In this document: positions 19,400 to 27,664 of the stretch, piece by piece
How the letters are laid out: every line of letters begins with the position of its first letter
How positions within the stretch are numbered: the first letter of the stretch is position 1
From: Candidatus Thiodiazotropha sp. (ex Myrtea sp. 'scaly one' KF741663)
GTDB taxonomy: Bacteria > Pseudomonadota > Gammaproteobacteria > Chromatiales > Chromatiaceae
Assembly (NCBI GenBank): GCA_025655555.1
Contig: JAHXIQ010000002.1
Location: forward strand, 783,739 to 847,738
DNA length: 64,000 nucleotides
Direction of reading: 5' to 3'
Notes under the pieces: model-generated
The model's input: the letters and a program-made list of their open reading frames with translations, nothing else
What the model was told of the DNA's origin: nothing
Database searches by the model: none
Translations under genes and position numbers: made by a program

Positions 19400-21739
19400 A
19401 TGCCAGGTCAAGACAACATAATTACTTTCGGCTCAGCAGTGCCTCGTCGAAGCAACATCTCTCTTGATGTCAATGGGCGTCGGATTGCGGCTGAGTGCCG
19501 TAAACTGATTGCTCTGACCCTCCCAAAGTTAATGGGCGGCCTGTTCGAAAATCTCGATGATGCACTCTACGAGATGGCCAATAAGTCTGATAGCAATACG
19601 CTGCAGAATGTCTACTTCGATTCCATGCGCGAGCTGCGCAAGCAACGAAATAACATTGATCGCTCGTTCAATCAGGAGATATTGCGGATTTATGATCGCT
19701 TCTGGGAGACGGGTGAGGTCAGCGTTTCTCAACCCAGCCTCGATGAGCTAAGCCGAGATACTGAGATGGCGTTGCTCGACGATGAGGAGCTTGAGGACTC
19801 TCTTGCCATCACCAATATGGTCTCCAAGGCAGAGAACCGCTTCACCCGTGAGCTTTATGCTATGGGCCAGCGATTTGCCTACATCATCGGTGGTGGACGC
19901 ATTGATGAACGTTTTGCACAACAGTCACCATTATCGCCAGCGGTCCTTTGTGGCGCCTTTCAAGTCGCGATGAGTAGTGTGCCGGTCGAGTTGCCGGTCA
20001 AGCTGGTTGTCTACAAGCTATTCGATCGGCACATCATGCATTTCATTGGCGGGCTGTATGACGAAATCAACATCCTGCTGGGTCAAGCGGGTGTTATTCC
20101 CAAGCTGACACCAAAAGTCCGACGTAACCCGGTTTCACCTGCAATGGTGCGTGGGGATGGAGGGGAAAGCCAACTGGCAGGAGAATCTTCCTATCTGGCA
20201 GATCCAGCAAGTCAATCGGCATATACCACCCCAACACAGGCCGCCGATGTCCAAGGTGAGGTGTTTGCGGCTTTGCAGCAGTTACTGGGTGTCAGGCGTA
20301 CTCGGGTTCCCGATGGGATGACTGCTTCCAGTCTGATGGTCACTGCCCCGGTAGGTACAGTGCCGGTGATCGATACCGGAGAGTTGCTGGGTGCGCTAAA
20401 TGCGATTCAGCAGTCCAATGTGGTGATGTTGCCTCAGGGGCGCCGTGTCACACAGGCCTTAAGCCCCGATCAGATGCGTGCGCAGCTGGTCAGTGATCTG
20501 CAGATTGCTTCCGATGGTCATGTCACTCGGGCACTGGGCGATGCTGACAATGACACTATTGATGTCATCTCCATGCTGTTCGAATTTATCCTGGACGACT
20601 ATAGCCTGCCGGATGCCATGAAGGCGCTCATCAGTCGTCTCCAGATACCGATGCTCAAAGTCGCCATCATCGACAAGAGCTTTTTCAGTAAGAAAGTGCA
20701 CCCTGCCCGACGTCTGCTCAATTCGCTGGCACAGGCTGCCGTGGGTTGGAATGATACGGGTGACAGGGCAAATGATGTTCTCTACATAAAAATAGAGTCT
20801 ATCGTAAAACGGGTGCTGAACGATTTCCAGGATGATCCTGCGCTCTTCTCCGAGTTGGACGATGAGTTCAGTGCCTGGTGGCAACAGGAGCAACGCGGGG
20901 CGCAGATTGCCGAGCAGCGCACCAATCAGGTGACTCGGGGCAAGGAGCAGCTCAGATCAGCAAAACAGACTGTTGTTTCCGAGTTAAACAAGCGGCTGGA
21001 TTCACAACAGGTGCTACCTGAAGCCGTAATGGCTTTGTTGGAGGATGGCTGGAAGGACGTACTCTTGTTGAACTATCTGCGTCAGGGCGCTGACAGTAAG
21101 GAGTGGCGGGAGTCTCTAGAGATTGTCGATCGCCTATTGTGGAGCGTTCAACCTAAGTCTGACTATGCAGAGCGTCAGCAACTACTGCGAGGAATACCGG
21201 AACTGTTGAGGAATTTGAGAGAGCGACTCAACAGCATCTCGTTCGATCAGCACAAGATGGCGCGTCTGTTTAAAGAGTTGCAAAACTGCCATATAGGATG
21301 CCTCAGGGGCGGTGATCCGAATCTCATGGGTGGTGCGGGTACCAATCCTTCTGTATCCCATGAAGTGCATTTTCCCGATAGTCAGATTGTGTCCGCTGAC
21401 AGCACCATGCGTCAGGCGGCTGATGACGCTGTCGATGAACACGATGAGTTCTCCTTGCAGGCAGGCGATTTGGAAATCGGTACCTGGTTGGAGATGCAGG
21501 ATGGCTCGGTAAAGAACCGGGTCAAACTCTCCTGGAAAAGCAAGGTGACCGATACCTACATCTTCGTCAATCGCAAGGGTATGAAGGCGATGGAATTGAC
21601 CACTGCCGGTCTGGCGAAGCGCTTTCGCGATGAGACGGCCAAACTGGTAGAGGTATCCGACACACCGATCATTGATCGTGCGCTGGATGCCATGCTCACC
21701 GCATTGAAGAATACGGCTGCTTCCACTGCTTCGGCCTGA
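19400..21739 (+). CDS. DUF1631 domain protein
   Basis: A 779-residue soluble protein matching the DUF1631 family along its length. The N-terminal half is mostly helical (CRKLIALTLPKLMGGLFENLDDALYEMANKSDSN). A low-complexity linker covers ~235-330. A central helical part includes MLFEFILDDYSLPDAMKALISRLQIPMLKVAIID, and the C-terminal beta-rich segment (LEIGTWLEMQDGSVKNRVKLSWKSKVTDTYIFVNRKGMK, ~695-735) recalls PilZ-like sequences. No signal peptide or transmembrane segment is evident. Function is unknown; the PilZ-like end could link it to cyclic-di-GMP, which is a guess. The Shine-Dalgarno before the ATG is poor. Confidence 0.8.
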   Translation: MPGQDNIITFGSAVPRRSNISLDVNGRRIAAECRKLIALTLPKLMGGLFENLDDALYEMANKSDSNTLQNVYFDSMRELRKQRNNIDRSFNQEILRIYDRFWETGEVSVSQPSLDELSRDTEMALLDDEELEDSLAITNMVSKAENRFTRELYAMGQRFAYIIGGGRIDERFAQQSPLSPAVLCGAFQVAMSSVPVELPVKLVVYKLFDRHIMHFIGGLYDEINILLGQAGVIPKLTPKVRRNPVSPAMVRGDGGESQLAGESSYLADPASQSAYTTPTQAADVQGEVFAALQQLLGVRRTRVPDGMTASSLMVTAPVGTVPVIDTGELLGALNAIQQSNVVMLPQGRRVTQALSPDQMRAQLVSDLQIASDGHVTRALGDADNDTIDVISMLFEFILDDYSLPDAMKALISRLQIPMLKVAIIDKSFFSKKVHPARRLLNSLAQAAVGWNDTGDRANDVLYIKIESIVKRVLNDFQDDPALFSELDDEFSAWWQQEQRGAQIAEQRTNQVTRGKEQLRSAKQTVVSELNKRLDSQQVLPEAVMALLEDGWKDVLLLNYLRQGADSKEWRESLEIVDRLLWSVQPKSDYAERQQLLRGIPELLRNLRERLNSISFDQHKMARLFKELQNCHIGCLRGGDPNLMGGAGTNPSVSHEVHFPDSQIVSADSTMRQAADDAVDEHDEFSLQAGDLEIGTWLEMQDGSVKNRVKLSWKSKVTDTYIFVNRKGMKAMELTTAGLAKRFRDETAKLVEVSDTPIIDRALDAMLTALKNTAASTASA

Positions 21740-21844
21740 TCAATCGCTGCATTGACACCTGTCTGATCCCAATTAAACTGCAGACTTTCCAAGTCAAGCG
21801 CAAACAGGCGCCTGTGGCTGACACGCCCTATGAGGAGTTCTTCA

Positions 21845-22192
21845 ATGAGTGAGAAAATGACTGATTCCGGTCTTAAGTATGAGGATTTGAGTGAAGGTGA
21901 TGGAGAGCAAGCCGCCGCCGGCCAGCGTGTTACCGTTCACTATACCGGCTGGTTAGTGGAGGGAGAAAAATTTGATTCTTCGCTGGATCGCAACCAGCCT
22001 TTTGACTTCACGCTGGGAAAGGGCATGGTGATTCGTGGCTGGGATGAAGGCGTTGCCGGGATGAAAGTCGGTGGGAAACGTCGCCTCACCATTCCACCCC
22101 AGCTGGGATATGGTGCAAGAGGTGCCGGAGGCGTCATCCCACCGAATGCCACTCTTGTGTTCGAAGTGGAATTGCTCGCAGTTTCGGGATGA
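21845..22192 (+). CDS. FKBP-type peptidyl-prolyl cis-trans isomerase
   Basis: A 115-residue single-domain [87 protein letters not shown] contains the Tyr, Phe, Asp and Trp residues lining the active site. There is no signal peptide, so it is likely cytoplasmic. The ATG at 21845 is preferred to 21830 because GGAG lies 8 bases upstream. It overlaps nadC by 4 bases. Confidence 0.93.
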   Translation: MSEKMTDSGLKYEDLSEGDGEQAAAGQRVTVHYTGWLVEGEKFDSSLDRNQPFDFTLGKGMVIRGWDEGVAGMKVGGKRRLTIPPQLGYGARGAGGVIPPNATLVFEVELLAVSG

Positions 22193-23028
22193 ATGACTCG
22201 CCCATTCCAGCTCACCTGCAGCGACAGGTGAAGCAGGCGTTAGAGGAAGATCTTGGCAGTGGTGACCTTACCGCTGGACTGATTTCCGAGAGCGCCCGGG
22301 CAGAGGTTGAGATTGTCTGCCGGGAATCTGCGGTACTTTGCGGTACGGCTTGGTTCGATGAAGTGTTTCGGCAGCTGGATGATGAAGTGGTGATCCAGTG
22401 GCAGGCAAAGGATGGTGATCGTCTGGTACCCGCTCAAGTCATTTGTACCTTGCAGGGCCAGACCCGTGCTCTGCTGAGTGGAGAGAGGACTGCGCTGAAT
22501 TATCTACAGACGCTTTCAGGCACAGCTACGCTGGCACGACGCTACGCAGATATTGTGGCAGATACAGGTGCAACAATTCTCGATACCCGCAAGACCATTC
22601 CGGGTCTTCGTCTGCAGCAAAAATATGCAGTCAGTTGTGGTGGTTGTGAAAACCATCGCATCGGGCTATACGATGCGGTTTTGATCAAGGAAAACCACAT
22701 CCATGCGGCCGGTTCGATTCAAGCTGCGTTACAGATGGCAATGGACACCGTTCCGGCAGGCATCAGTATTGAGATTGAAGTGGAATCACTTTCTCAGTTG
22801 GAGCAGGCGCTTGAGTCAGGTGCAAAACGTGTGTTACTCGATAACTTCGATCTGGATGCGCTTCGGGCAGCAGTGAAGTTGAATGCCGGTCGAGCCAGAC
22901 TGGAGGCCTCCGGCAACGTCAACCTGCAAACGGTTCGCGCCATTGCCGAGACGGGCGTGGATGATATCTCCGTTGGGGCTCTGACCAAGGACATCAAGGC
23001 CGTTGATCTCTCAATGTTGTTCGTATAA
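22189..23028 (+). CDS. nadC: Nicotinate-nucleotide pyrophosphorylase (quinolinate phosphoribosyltransferase)
   Basis: A 279-residue enzyme converting quinolinate and PRPP to nicotinate mononucleotide in de novo NAD synthesis. [55 protein letters not shown] and VLLDNFD are the active-site segments. The ATG overlaps the FKBP stop. The last NAD step, nadE, is also in this window (56177). Confidence 0.95.
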   Translation: MNDSPIPAHLQRQVKQALEEDLGSGDLTAGLISESARAEVEIVCRESAVLCGTAWFDEVFRQLDDEVVIQWQAKDGDRLVPAQVICTLQGQTRALLSGERTALNYLQTLSGTATLARRYADIVADTGATILDTRKTIPGLRLQQKYAVSCGGCENHRIGLYDAVLIKENHIHAAGSIQAALQMAMDTVPAGISIEIEVESLSQLEQALESGAKRVLLDNFDLDALRAAVKLNAGRARLEASGNVNLQTVRAIAETGVDDISVGALTKDIKAVDLSMLFV

Positions 23029-23096
23029 CCCGGGTCTGAAAACAGGGAATATGGCTTGATTCTCAGGGTTATGGGGCGATAGTGCGAAGAGAGGTG

Positions 23097-23333
23097 TCAG
23101 GCACGCTCATCAATCAGCGTACCCAGGACATCGTCTGCAGCCTGCAGGGCTTTGACTGACGCCTTGGTTTGATTTGCGTGAACTTTCATTTCGACCATTG
23201 CGCGGGAGAGATCGGTGGGCTTGGCCTGTTGGGTCTGCTGGGTACTCGCTATCTCGGATGCGACACGACGCATTCCCTGAAATCCCTTCTGGATTCCCAG
23301 TAGCGACGGTCCCATGATCGAATTAATGGCCAT
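23097..23333 (-). CDS. Small conserved protein with a flagellar rod/hook-like C-terminus
   Basis: A 78-residue protein with no signal peptide. The C-terminal half (VEMKVHANQTKASVKALQAADDVLGTLID) looks like the coiled-coil end of flagellar rod/hook proteins. It resembles short orphan proteins in gammaproteobacteria that are often misnamed in databases. AAGGG lies before the ATG. No flagellar genes are nearby, so a flagellar role is not established. Confidence 0.6.
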   Translation of the reverse strand: MAINSIMGPSLLGIQKGFQGMRRVASEIASTQQTQQAKPTDLSRAMVEMKVHANQTKASVKALQAADDVLGTLIDERA

Positions 23334-23458
23334 ACTGCGCCCTTCTTTTATCTAAATCGAGTCTCTCTAACCGGGTTGTTGGCAGAGCAGGTAGATACTT
23401 TAATCGATTAGGTCTTGGGTGTGCGTTCGTTCCCGAATTTCATGAATAGGGTTCCTGA

Positions 23459-24649
23459 TCAGCTCCACTCATGCTTGGGCGGGAAGACCATTCGCATGCC
23501 GGAAAAATGGAAATGGTCCGAAGGATTTGCCCAGTGACGGAAACTCGATCTGCGAATCACCCGCTGTGTATGCATGCTGGCGCCACGCAGAATGGTCTTT
23601 TTAGCAACGCCGGCCTGTGGTTCTTCGGGAAAGGGCTGGAATTCCGGGTAGGTGTGAAAGGATGTACTACACCACTCCCAGACACGCCCTGTCTGCTGTA
23701 GCACACCACTCCTGGCGGCGACCTCCCATTGATATTCGTGCTGCAGCACAGCGCCTTCATATTCAGACCCAAGTTGGCTTGCCCACTGTGTGTAAGCCTC
23801 AGCTTCAAAACGGTTAATGCCCGCAACAGGTTCATCGGCCGGTAGATCACTATTGCCATTGATGGCTGACTCATACCAGTTACCGCTTGGATCCTGGCGC
23901 CAATACTCCGGGTGGCTGGTGCTGTTTTCTTGCAGCCAGTGTCGGCCTTCATCACTCCAGAGTGATGCGTTTTCATAACCGCTGGCCTGCATGAAGGCAA
24001 GATACTGAGCATTGCTGACGGGTGTGAGCGCTATGCGATAGCTGCTTAGCTCAACGGCCTGGGGTGGCAGTTCATTGTCATAGGCCTTGGGTTCATCTCG
24101 CGCGCCAATTCGATAGTGTCCCTGAGAGATCTCGCGGGTTTGCCAGACGGGCTCTGCCGCTACCAGGGGGTGGGTGCAGATATGGCCGGTATCCTGATTA
24201 TTGAGGCTGCGCTGGTTCAGCACCTCAAGCATGGATTCGTAGATTTTTGCCTGTTCCTGTAACAGGAACCACTGCAGGCGGTCATTGGCGGTGAAAATGT
24301 GATCGGGCAGTGCGCCGGGAGTGGCCAGTCGCCTCAGGTGTTCATCACGGATATCGCTTGCCCATTGGATCAGATGTGATGTGGGGGGGAGCTGTTGGCA
24401 CTGTGCCTGTAGTGACAGCTCACCTGGTTCGAACAGATGGCTGACGCGTTGGCTCAGATCCACGTCTCCTTCCAGTCTCTCTCTCAACCAATAAAGCTCC
24501 AGATAGACGCCGCGACCAAAATACCAATTCAGTGAAGGTAGCTGGGGGTGAAACTGCCCAGCTGCTTCAGACTCGGATGCGGATTCCAGCAACTGTTGCT
24601 GTAGTTCATGCAGCGCGCTGAGTTGTCCGAGGATGTTAGGTGAGGTCAT
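23459..24649 (-). CDS. EgtB/SUMF1-like protein lacking the expected iron-binding histidines
   Basis: The 396-residue protein has an N-terminal DinB-like helical region (~1-150) and a C-terminal formylglycine-generating-enzyme/EgtB domain. The latter shows VELSSYRIALTPVSNAQYLAFMQASGY, GRVWEWCSTSFH and ILRGASMHTQRVIRRSSFRHW. EgtB/OvoA-type sulfoxide synthases use a His triad in motifs like WHLGH and HExxH. Here the matching places read WYFGRG and LQEQAKIYE, so none of the three His is present. It may bind a ligand or have another activity; ergothioneine synthesis should not be assumed. No egtD or senB is adjacent. Confidence 0.72.
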   Translation of the reverse strand: MTSPNILGQLSALHELQQQLLESASESEAAGQFHPQLPSLNWYFGRGVYLELYWLRERLEGDVDLSQRVSHLFEPGELSLQAQCQQLPPTSHLIQWASDIRDEHLRRLATPGALPDHIFTANDRLQWFLLQEQAKIYESMLEVLNQRSLNNQDTGHICTHPLVAAEPVWQTREISQGHYRIGARDEPKAYDNELPPQAVELSSYRIALTPVSNAQYLAFMQASGYENASLWSDEGRHWLQENSTSHPEYWRQDPSGNWYESAINGNSDLPADEPVAGINRFEAEAYTQWASQLGSEYEGAVLQHEYQWEVAARSGVLQQTGRVWEWCSTSFHTYPEFQPFPEEPQAGVAKKTILRGASMHTQRVIRRSSFRHWANPSDHFHFSGMRMVFPPKHEWS

Positions 24650-24727
24650 GCGTCAACTCCGCTCAACAAAAGGCGGTTATGTTAACGAAGCCGGGGGGAA
24701 GGGGGAAGTTCAGTCGTCTTTGAGTCA

Positions 24728-24758
24728 CCCAAGGGCGGTGTATTTATCCGCCCTTGGG
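24728..24758 (-). terminator. Perfect 11-bp hairpin downstream of the DsrC/TusE gene
   Basis: CCCAAGGGCGG (24728-24738) and CCGCCCTTGGG (24748-24758) form a perfect stem with a 9-base loop, 17 bases past the stop codon at 24776. There is no T-run on the leftward strand, so it is either a non-canonical terminator or an mRNA 3'-end stabiliser. Confidence 0.55.
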
Positions 24759-24775
24759 CGCCACTAAGAACTCAG

Positions 24776-25075
24776 TCAGACGCAACCGGTAGGTTTCGGT
24801 AAGCCGCCATACTTTGTGATCGGTTTCATCGGTCCGGTCAGCCAGAGTTTGAACATCGCTTTCTGGTCAGCGCCCAGAAATTTCGAGAATTTACGAATCG
24901 GCGGCACTACGTTGAACTCTTCATAGTACTCCCGTGCTTTTAGAATCTGCACCCACTTCTCATCGTTGAGATCGTATTCATCCGATTCAGCCATCGCTTT
25001 GGCGATTTCTGGGGTCCATGCACTCATATCAGTGAGATAGCCGTCGCCATCACGCTCGGGAATTGCAACATTCAT
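24776..25075 (-). CDS. DsrC/TusE-family sulfur-carrier-like protein with a single C-terminal cysteine
   Basis: A 99-residue protein with the DsrC fold signature (WTPEIAKAMAESDEYDLNDEKWVQILKAREYYEEFNVVPPIRKFSKFLG) and the ending GLPKPTGCV. The penultimate Cys98 (CysA) is present, but the second cysteine of true DsrC, expected 11 residues earlier, is Thr87. It is therefore not the trisulfide-forming DsrC of sulfite reduction. TusE-type sulfur transfer for tRNA thiolation, or a regulatory role, is more likely. AGGAG precedes the ATG. It supports a sulfur-oxidising relative, where extra DsrC paralogues are common. Confidence 0.88.
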   Translation of the reverse strand: MNVAIPERDGDGYLTDMSAWTPEIAKAMAESDEYDLNDEKWVQILKAREYYEEFNVVPPIRKFSKFLGADQKAMFKLWLTGPMKPITKYGGLPKPTGCV

Positions 25076-25130
25076 GGAAAAACTCCTATTACCAAGTAAA
25101 ATGCTAGGTTATTGTTGAGGCCAAGTGTAC

Positions 25131-25151
25131 GATCTTCTGATAGAGAAGATC
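25131..25151. repeat. Short inverted repeat between the HugZ-like and DsrC-like genes
   Basis: GATCTTCT and AGAAGATC form a perfect 8-bp stem with a 5-base loop. It lies 39 bases after the HugZ-like stop and 55 before the DsrC-like ATG on the leftward strand. With no T-run following, it could be an operator for the downstream gene or part of a weak terminator. Confidence 0.35.
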
Positions 25152-25190
25152 TACCCTGCAAAATACCTGGTTATAGCGGGAGTCGGTTCT

Positions 25191-25901
25191 CTATTGCCCT
25201 GGATCTTCACCTTTCATGATTGACAGAAAGGTATGCTCATCTTGTATTGGGGTTTCGAAGTGAAGCCGCATTAAGGTCTCCCCCTGCCGGATATCCAACC
25301 CCATCGAATCTGCGCCGACTGCATTCGTATGGTCAGTGAATTTGAGCTGTCTCTCGGCCAGATAGTCTTTCAATACCTGGTGTCCATGGGCGTTTATCTG
25401 GTAGAGCATTTCCACTTCACTGGCAATAGGAAAATGACGCTGATCCAGTATTCGACTGACGTCAAACCAGCGGGCCGAACCGAACCCGGCAATGAAGTAG
25501 AACTGCATCGGCTGCAGTCGATAGAGTTGAAAGTTGAGCTCCTTATGATAGCGTCGACTTTCAGGGTAGTACCGGTAGTAACGCTCCATCGATGCGCTTG
25601 AATTGACTGGCTCCGCATTCGCCAGGCAGGTCAGGCGTGCCCACTGTTGGACATCCGCATGGCCAGGCTGTGTCAGCATTAACGAGCAGCGAGGGTCAGC
25701 ATCCAGGTTGCGTGTGTGCTGTGCCAAATGTGAGATCATCATCAGAGGATGGCCTTTACTGTCTAGACAAATTGGCAGTAGCGAGCCAAAAGGATAGCCT
25801 TCATGTTTCTCAGAATGAGTGGAGAGCAAGCCATGGAAACTCTGGTGCCATAGTTTCCGCAAGGCTTGTACAAGATCATCCGACATAGATCCTTGGTTCA
25901 T
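25191..25901 (-). CDS. HugZ-like pyridoxamine-phosphate-oxidase-fold protein
   Basis: The 236-residue protein has an N-terminal split-barrel domain (PFGSLLPICLDSKGHPLMMISHLAQHTRNLDADPRCSLMLTQPG, FGSARWFDVSRIL). A C-terminal DUF2470-like domain follows (QVLKDYLAERQLKFTDHTNAVGADSMGLDIRQGETLMRLHFETPI). This two-domain layout is that of the HugZ family linked to heme handling. The ATG at 25901 has AGGGGA upstream; a second ATG at 25886 is possible. No heme-uptake genes are adjacent, so heme use is inferred from family only. Confidence 0.75.
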   Translation of the reverse strand: MNQGSMSDDLVQALRKLWHQSFHGLLSTHSEKHEGYPFGSLLPICLDSKGHPLMMISHLAQHTRNLDADPRCSLMLTQPGHADVQQWARLTCLANAEPVNSSASMERYYRYYPESRRYHKELNFQLYRLQPMQFYFIAGFGSARWFDVSRILDQRHFPIASEVEMLYQINAHGHQVLKDYLAERQLKFTDHTNAVGADSMGLDIRQGETLMRLHFETPIQDEHTFLSIMKGEDPGQ

Positions 25902-25986
25902 CAATATCCCCTAAATGTCATTGTGGTACTTAAGACGTGCCTCACGCGCCAGAAAGAGTACGAATGAACCGGTGGTCTCATCGTTA

Positions 25987-26301
25987 TTAGGTGGAGGTTT
26001 CACCGATCCGGTCTTTTACCGATCTAATTTTACCTGTCAGCCGCCCCATCTCTCCCTGCCGAATATCCAGCTTGATAGATGAGTAGACACGTTGAGCGCC
26101 TAACTGCTGTAACCGTTCGCTCGACGCCTTTACCAAATCGAGAGCCTGTTCGATGTTCTCAGTTTCAATGATAGTGCCCATAGGGGTGAGTTGATAGTTG
26201 ATGCCGCTGTCACGGATGAGTTTGATGACTTGACTGACAGGGGCGCTGACACTCTCTCCCTGGTCCGTAGGAAAAATGCTGAACTCAAGTAAAACCGACA
26301 T
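25987..26301 (-). CDS. MTH1187/YkoF-type thiamine-binding family protein
   Basis: A 104-residue ferredoxin-like protein of the PF01910 type. Characteristic features are LLEFSIFPTDQGESVSAPVSQVIKLIRDSGINYQLTPMGTIIE and the ending with a conserved Lys-Ile-Ser/Arg-Ser-Val-like stretch (GKIRSVKDRIG). Members bind thiamine or related compounds as tetramers, but the biological role is unsettled. It stands apart, with short gaps on both sides and no thiamine genes nearby. Confidence 0.82.
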   Translation of the reverse strand: MSVLLEFSIFPTDQGESVSAPVSQVIKLIRDSGINYQLTPMGTIIETENIEQALDLVKASSERLQQLGAQRVYSSIKLDIRQGEMGRLTGKIRSVKDRIGETST

Positions 26302-26794
26302 CAGGATGGGTGCTCATCGTTGCTTTCACTCCCACTAGCTTAGCTGAAATTACTCATTTTAAACGGAAGGAAACACAGACGTTTATTTGATAAGCGTCAG
26401 AGCAGGTGATCAATATGTCATATCGAGTTAACAATTCTTAACAGGCGGGTACTTTCATGTCATTCGAGAAAAACATAAGCTGCTTCTGCCATCCTGAAAC
26501 AGGACGTTAACGACGGACGGGTATAGGGGTAAAGGGAGTTTTTCGCATTTATGAGGTGTGTGCTTTTTTTGGTGAACAGTGAATGGGCTCTAATTGACAG
26601 CTGTTTTTCTATAACATTTACGAATTTAAGGTTTTTTGTTCGATTTATTTGATATAACAATCGGTGGCTATACGGGCATATAGATAGTTTTGGCAAAGCC
26701 ACGTAAAGCTAATTTAGCGGAACGGCTGAGGGGATAAGAACCAGCCGGTCGCCCAGGAACATAGAACAAAATCAACCTAATAAAGGAGTTCATC
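26302..26794. other. 493-base gap with no gene recognised
   Basis: The region is AT-richer than its surroundings. The longest frame (80 codons, minus strand, 26460-26702) has no recognisable family, no good ribosome-binding site and a random-looking composition, so it was not called. A weak inverted repeat, GTTAA-N6-TTAAC, lies near 26427. The last 30 bases hold the Shine-Dalgarno (TAAAGGAG) of the mechanosensitive channel gene. Confidence 0.5.
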
Positions 26795-27613
26795 GTGGAA
26801 CTTTCACTCGAGACCATCCTGAATGCATACGTGATACCTTGGGGTACTAAGATCGTTATGGCATTGCTGGTGTTCATAGTCGGACGCTGGATTGCCAAGC
26901 TGTTGGTCAAGGCACTACAAAAGGTGATGACCAAGGGGAATGTTGACCAGATGCTGGTCAGTTTCCTCGGCAATATTGCCTATTCGGTGCTGCTGGCTGT
27001 TATTGTCCTGGCTGCCTTGGAGCAGCTTGGTGTCAACACCACGTCTGCACTGGCCATACTCGGTGCTGCAGGCCTGGCGGTTGGCTTGGCTTTGAAGGAC
27101 TCCCTGACCAGTTTCGCTGCTGGAGTGATGCTGATCATATTCCGTCCCTTCAAACTGGGTGATTTCGTTGAGGCGGGCGGAGAAGCCGGTGTGGTAGAGG
27201 AGATTCGCATTTTTCACACCATGCTAAAGACTGGCGACAACCGCGAAGTCACCATGCCCAATGCGCAGATCTACAGCGGCACCATCATTAACTACTCAGC
27301 ACGCTCGACTCGCCGCATCGATCTTGTGATCGGTATTGGCTATGACGACGATGTCAAAAAGGCGCGTGACCTGATTAACCAGGTGCTGGAGGCGGATGCC
27401 ACAGTACTCAAGGATCCATCACCGACTGTGATGGTACTGGAGCTTGGCGCCAGTAGCGTCGACTTTGCAGTCCGTCCCTGGGTGAAGTCCGGAGACTATT
27501 GGACAACACGAGCAGCCCTGCTGGAAGCGATTAAGGATGCCTTTGATAAAGAGGGTGTCTCAATCCCATATCCGCAGCAGGATATCCACCTGATTCAACA
27601 GAGTGCCAGTTGA
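26795..27613 (+). CDS. Small-conductance mechanosensitive channel, MscS family
   Basis: A 272-residue three-TM MscS protein. The pore helix LAILGAAGLAVGLALKDSLTSFAAGVMLIIFRPFKLGDFV (~86-125) has the Ala/Gly pattern of TM3. The beta domain (NREVTMPNAQIYSGTIINYSARSTRRIDLVIGIGYDDDV) and C-terminal alpha/beta domain follow. It opens under membrane tension during hypo-osmotic shock. The GTG start has GGAG 7 bases upstream. It lies 51 bases before an outer-membrane OmpA protein, so the two may be co-transcribed. Confidence 0.95.
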   Translation: MELSLETILNAYVIPWGTKIVMALLVFIVGRWIAKLLVKALQKVMTKGNVDQMLVSFLGNIAYSVLLAVIVLAALEQLGVNTTSALAILGAAGLAVGLALKDSLTSFAAGVMLIIFRPFKLGDFVEAGGEAGVVEEIRIFHTMLKTGDNREVTMPNAQIYSGTIINYSARSTRRIDLVIGIGYDDDVKKARDLINQVLEADATVLKDPSPTVMVLELGASSVDFAVRPWVKSGDYWTTRAALLEAIKDAFDKEGVSIPYPQQDIHLIQQSAS

Positions 27614-27664
27614 TCTGGTGCATTTTTTAAATTAAGAACCTAAAAGCGTTCCGGAGGAATGACG

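Noticed and set aside
26460..26702. 80-codon frame on the minus strand in the gap before the MscS gene
   Set aside because: No family resemblance and no Shine-Dalgarno; likely chance.
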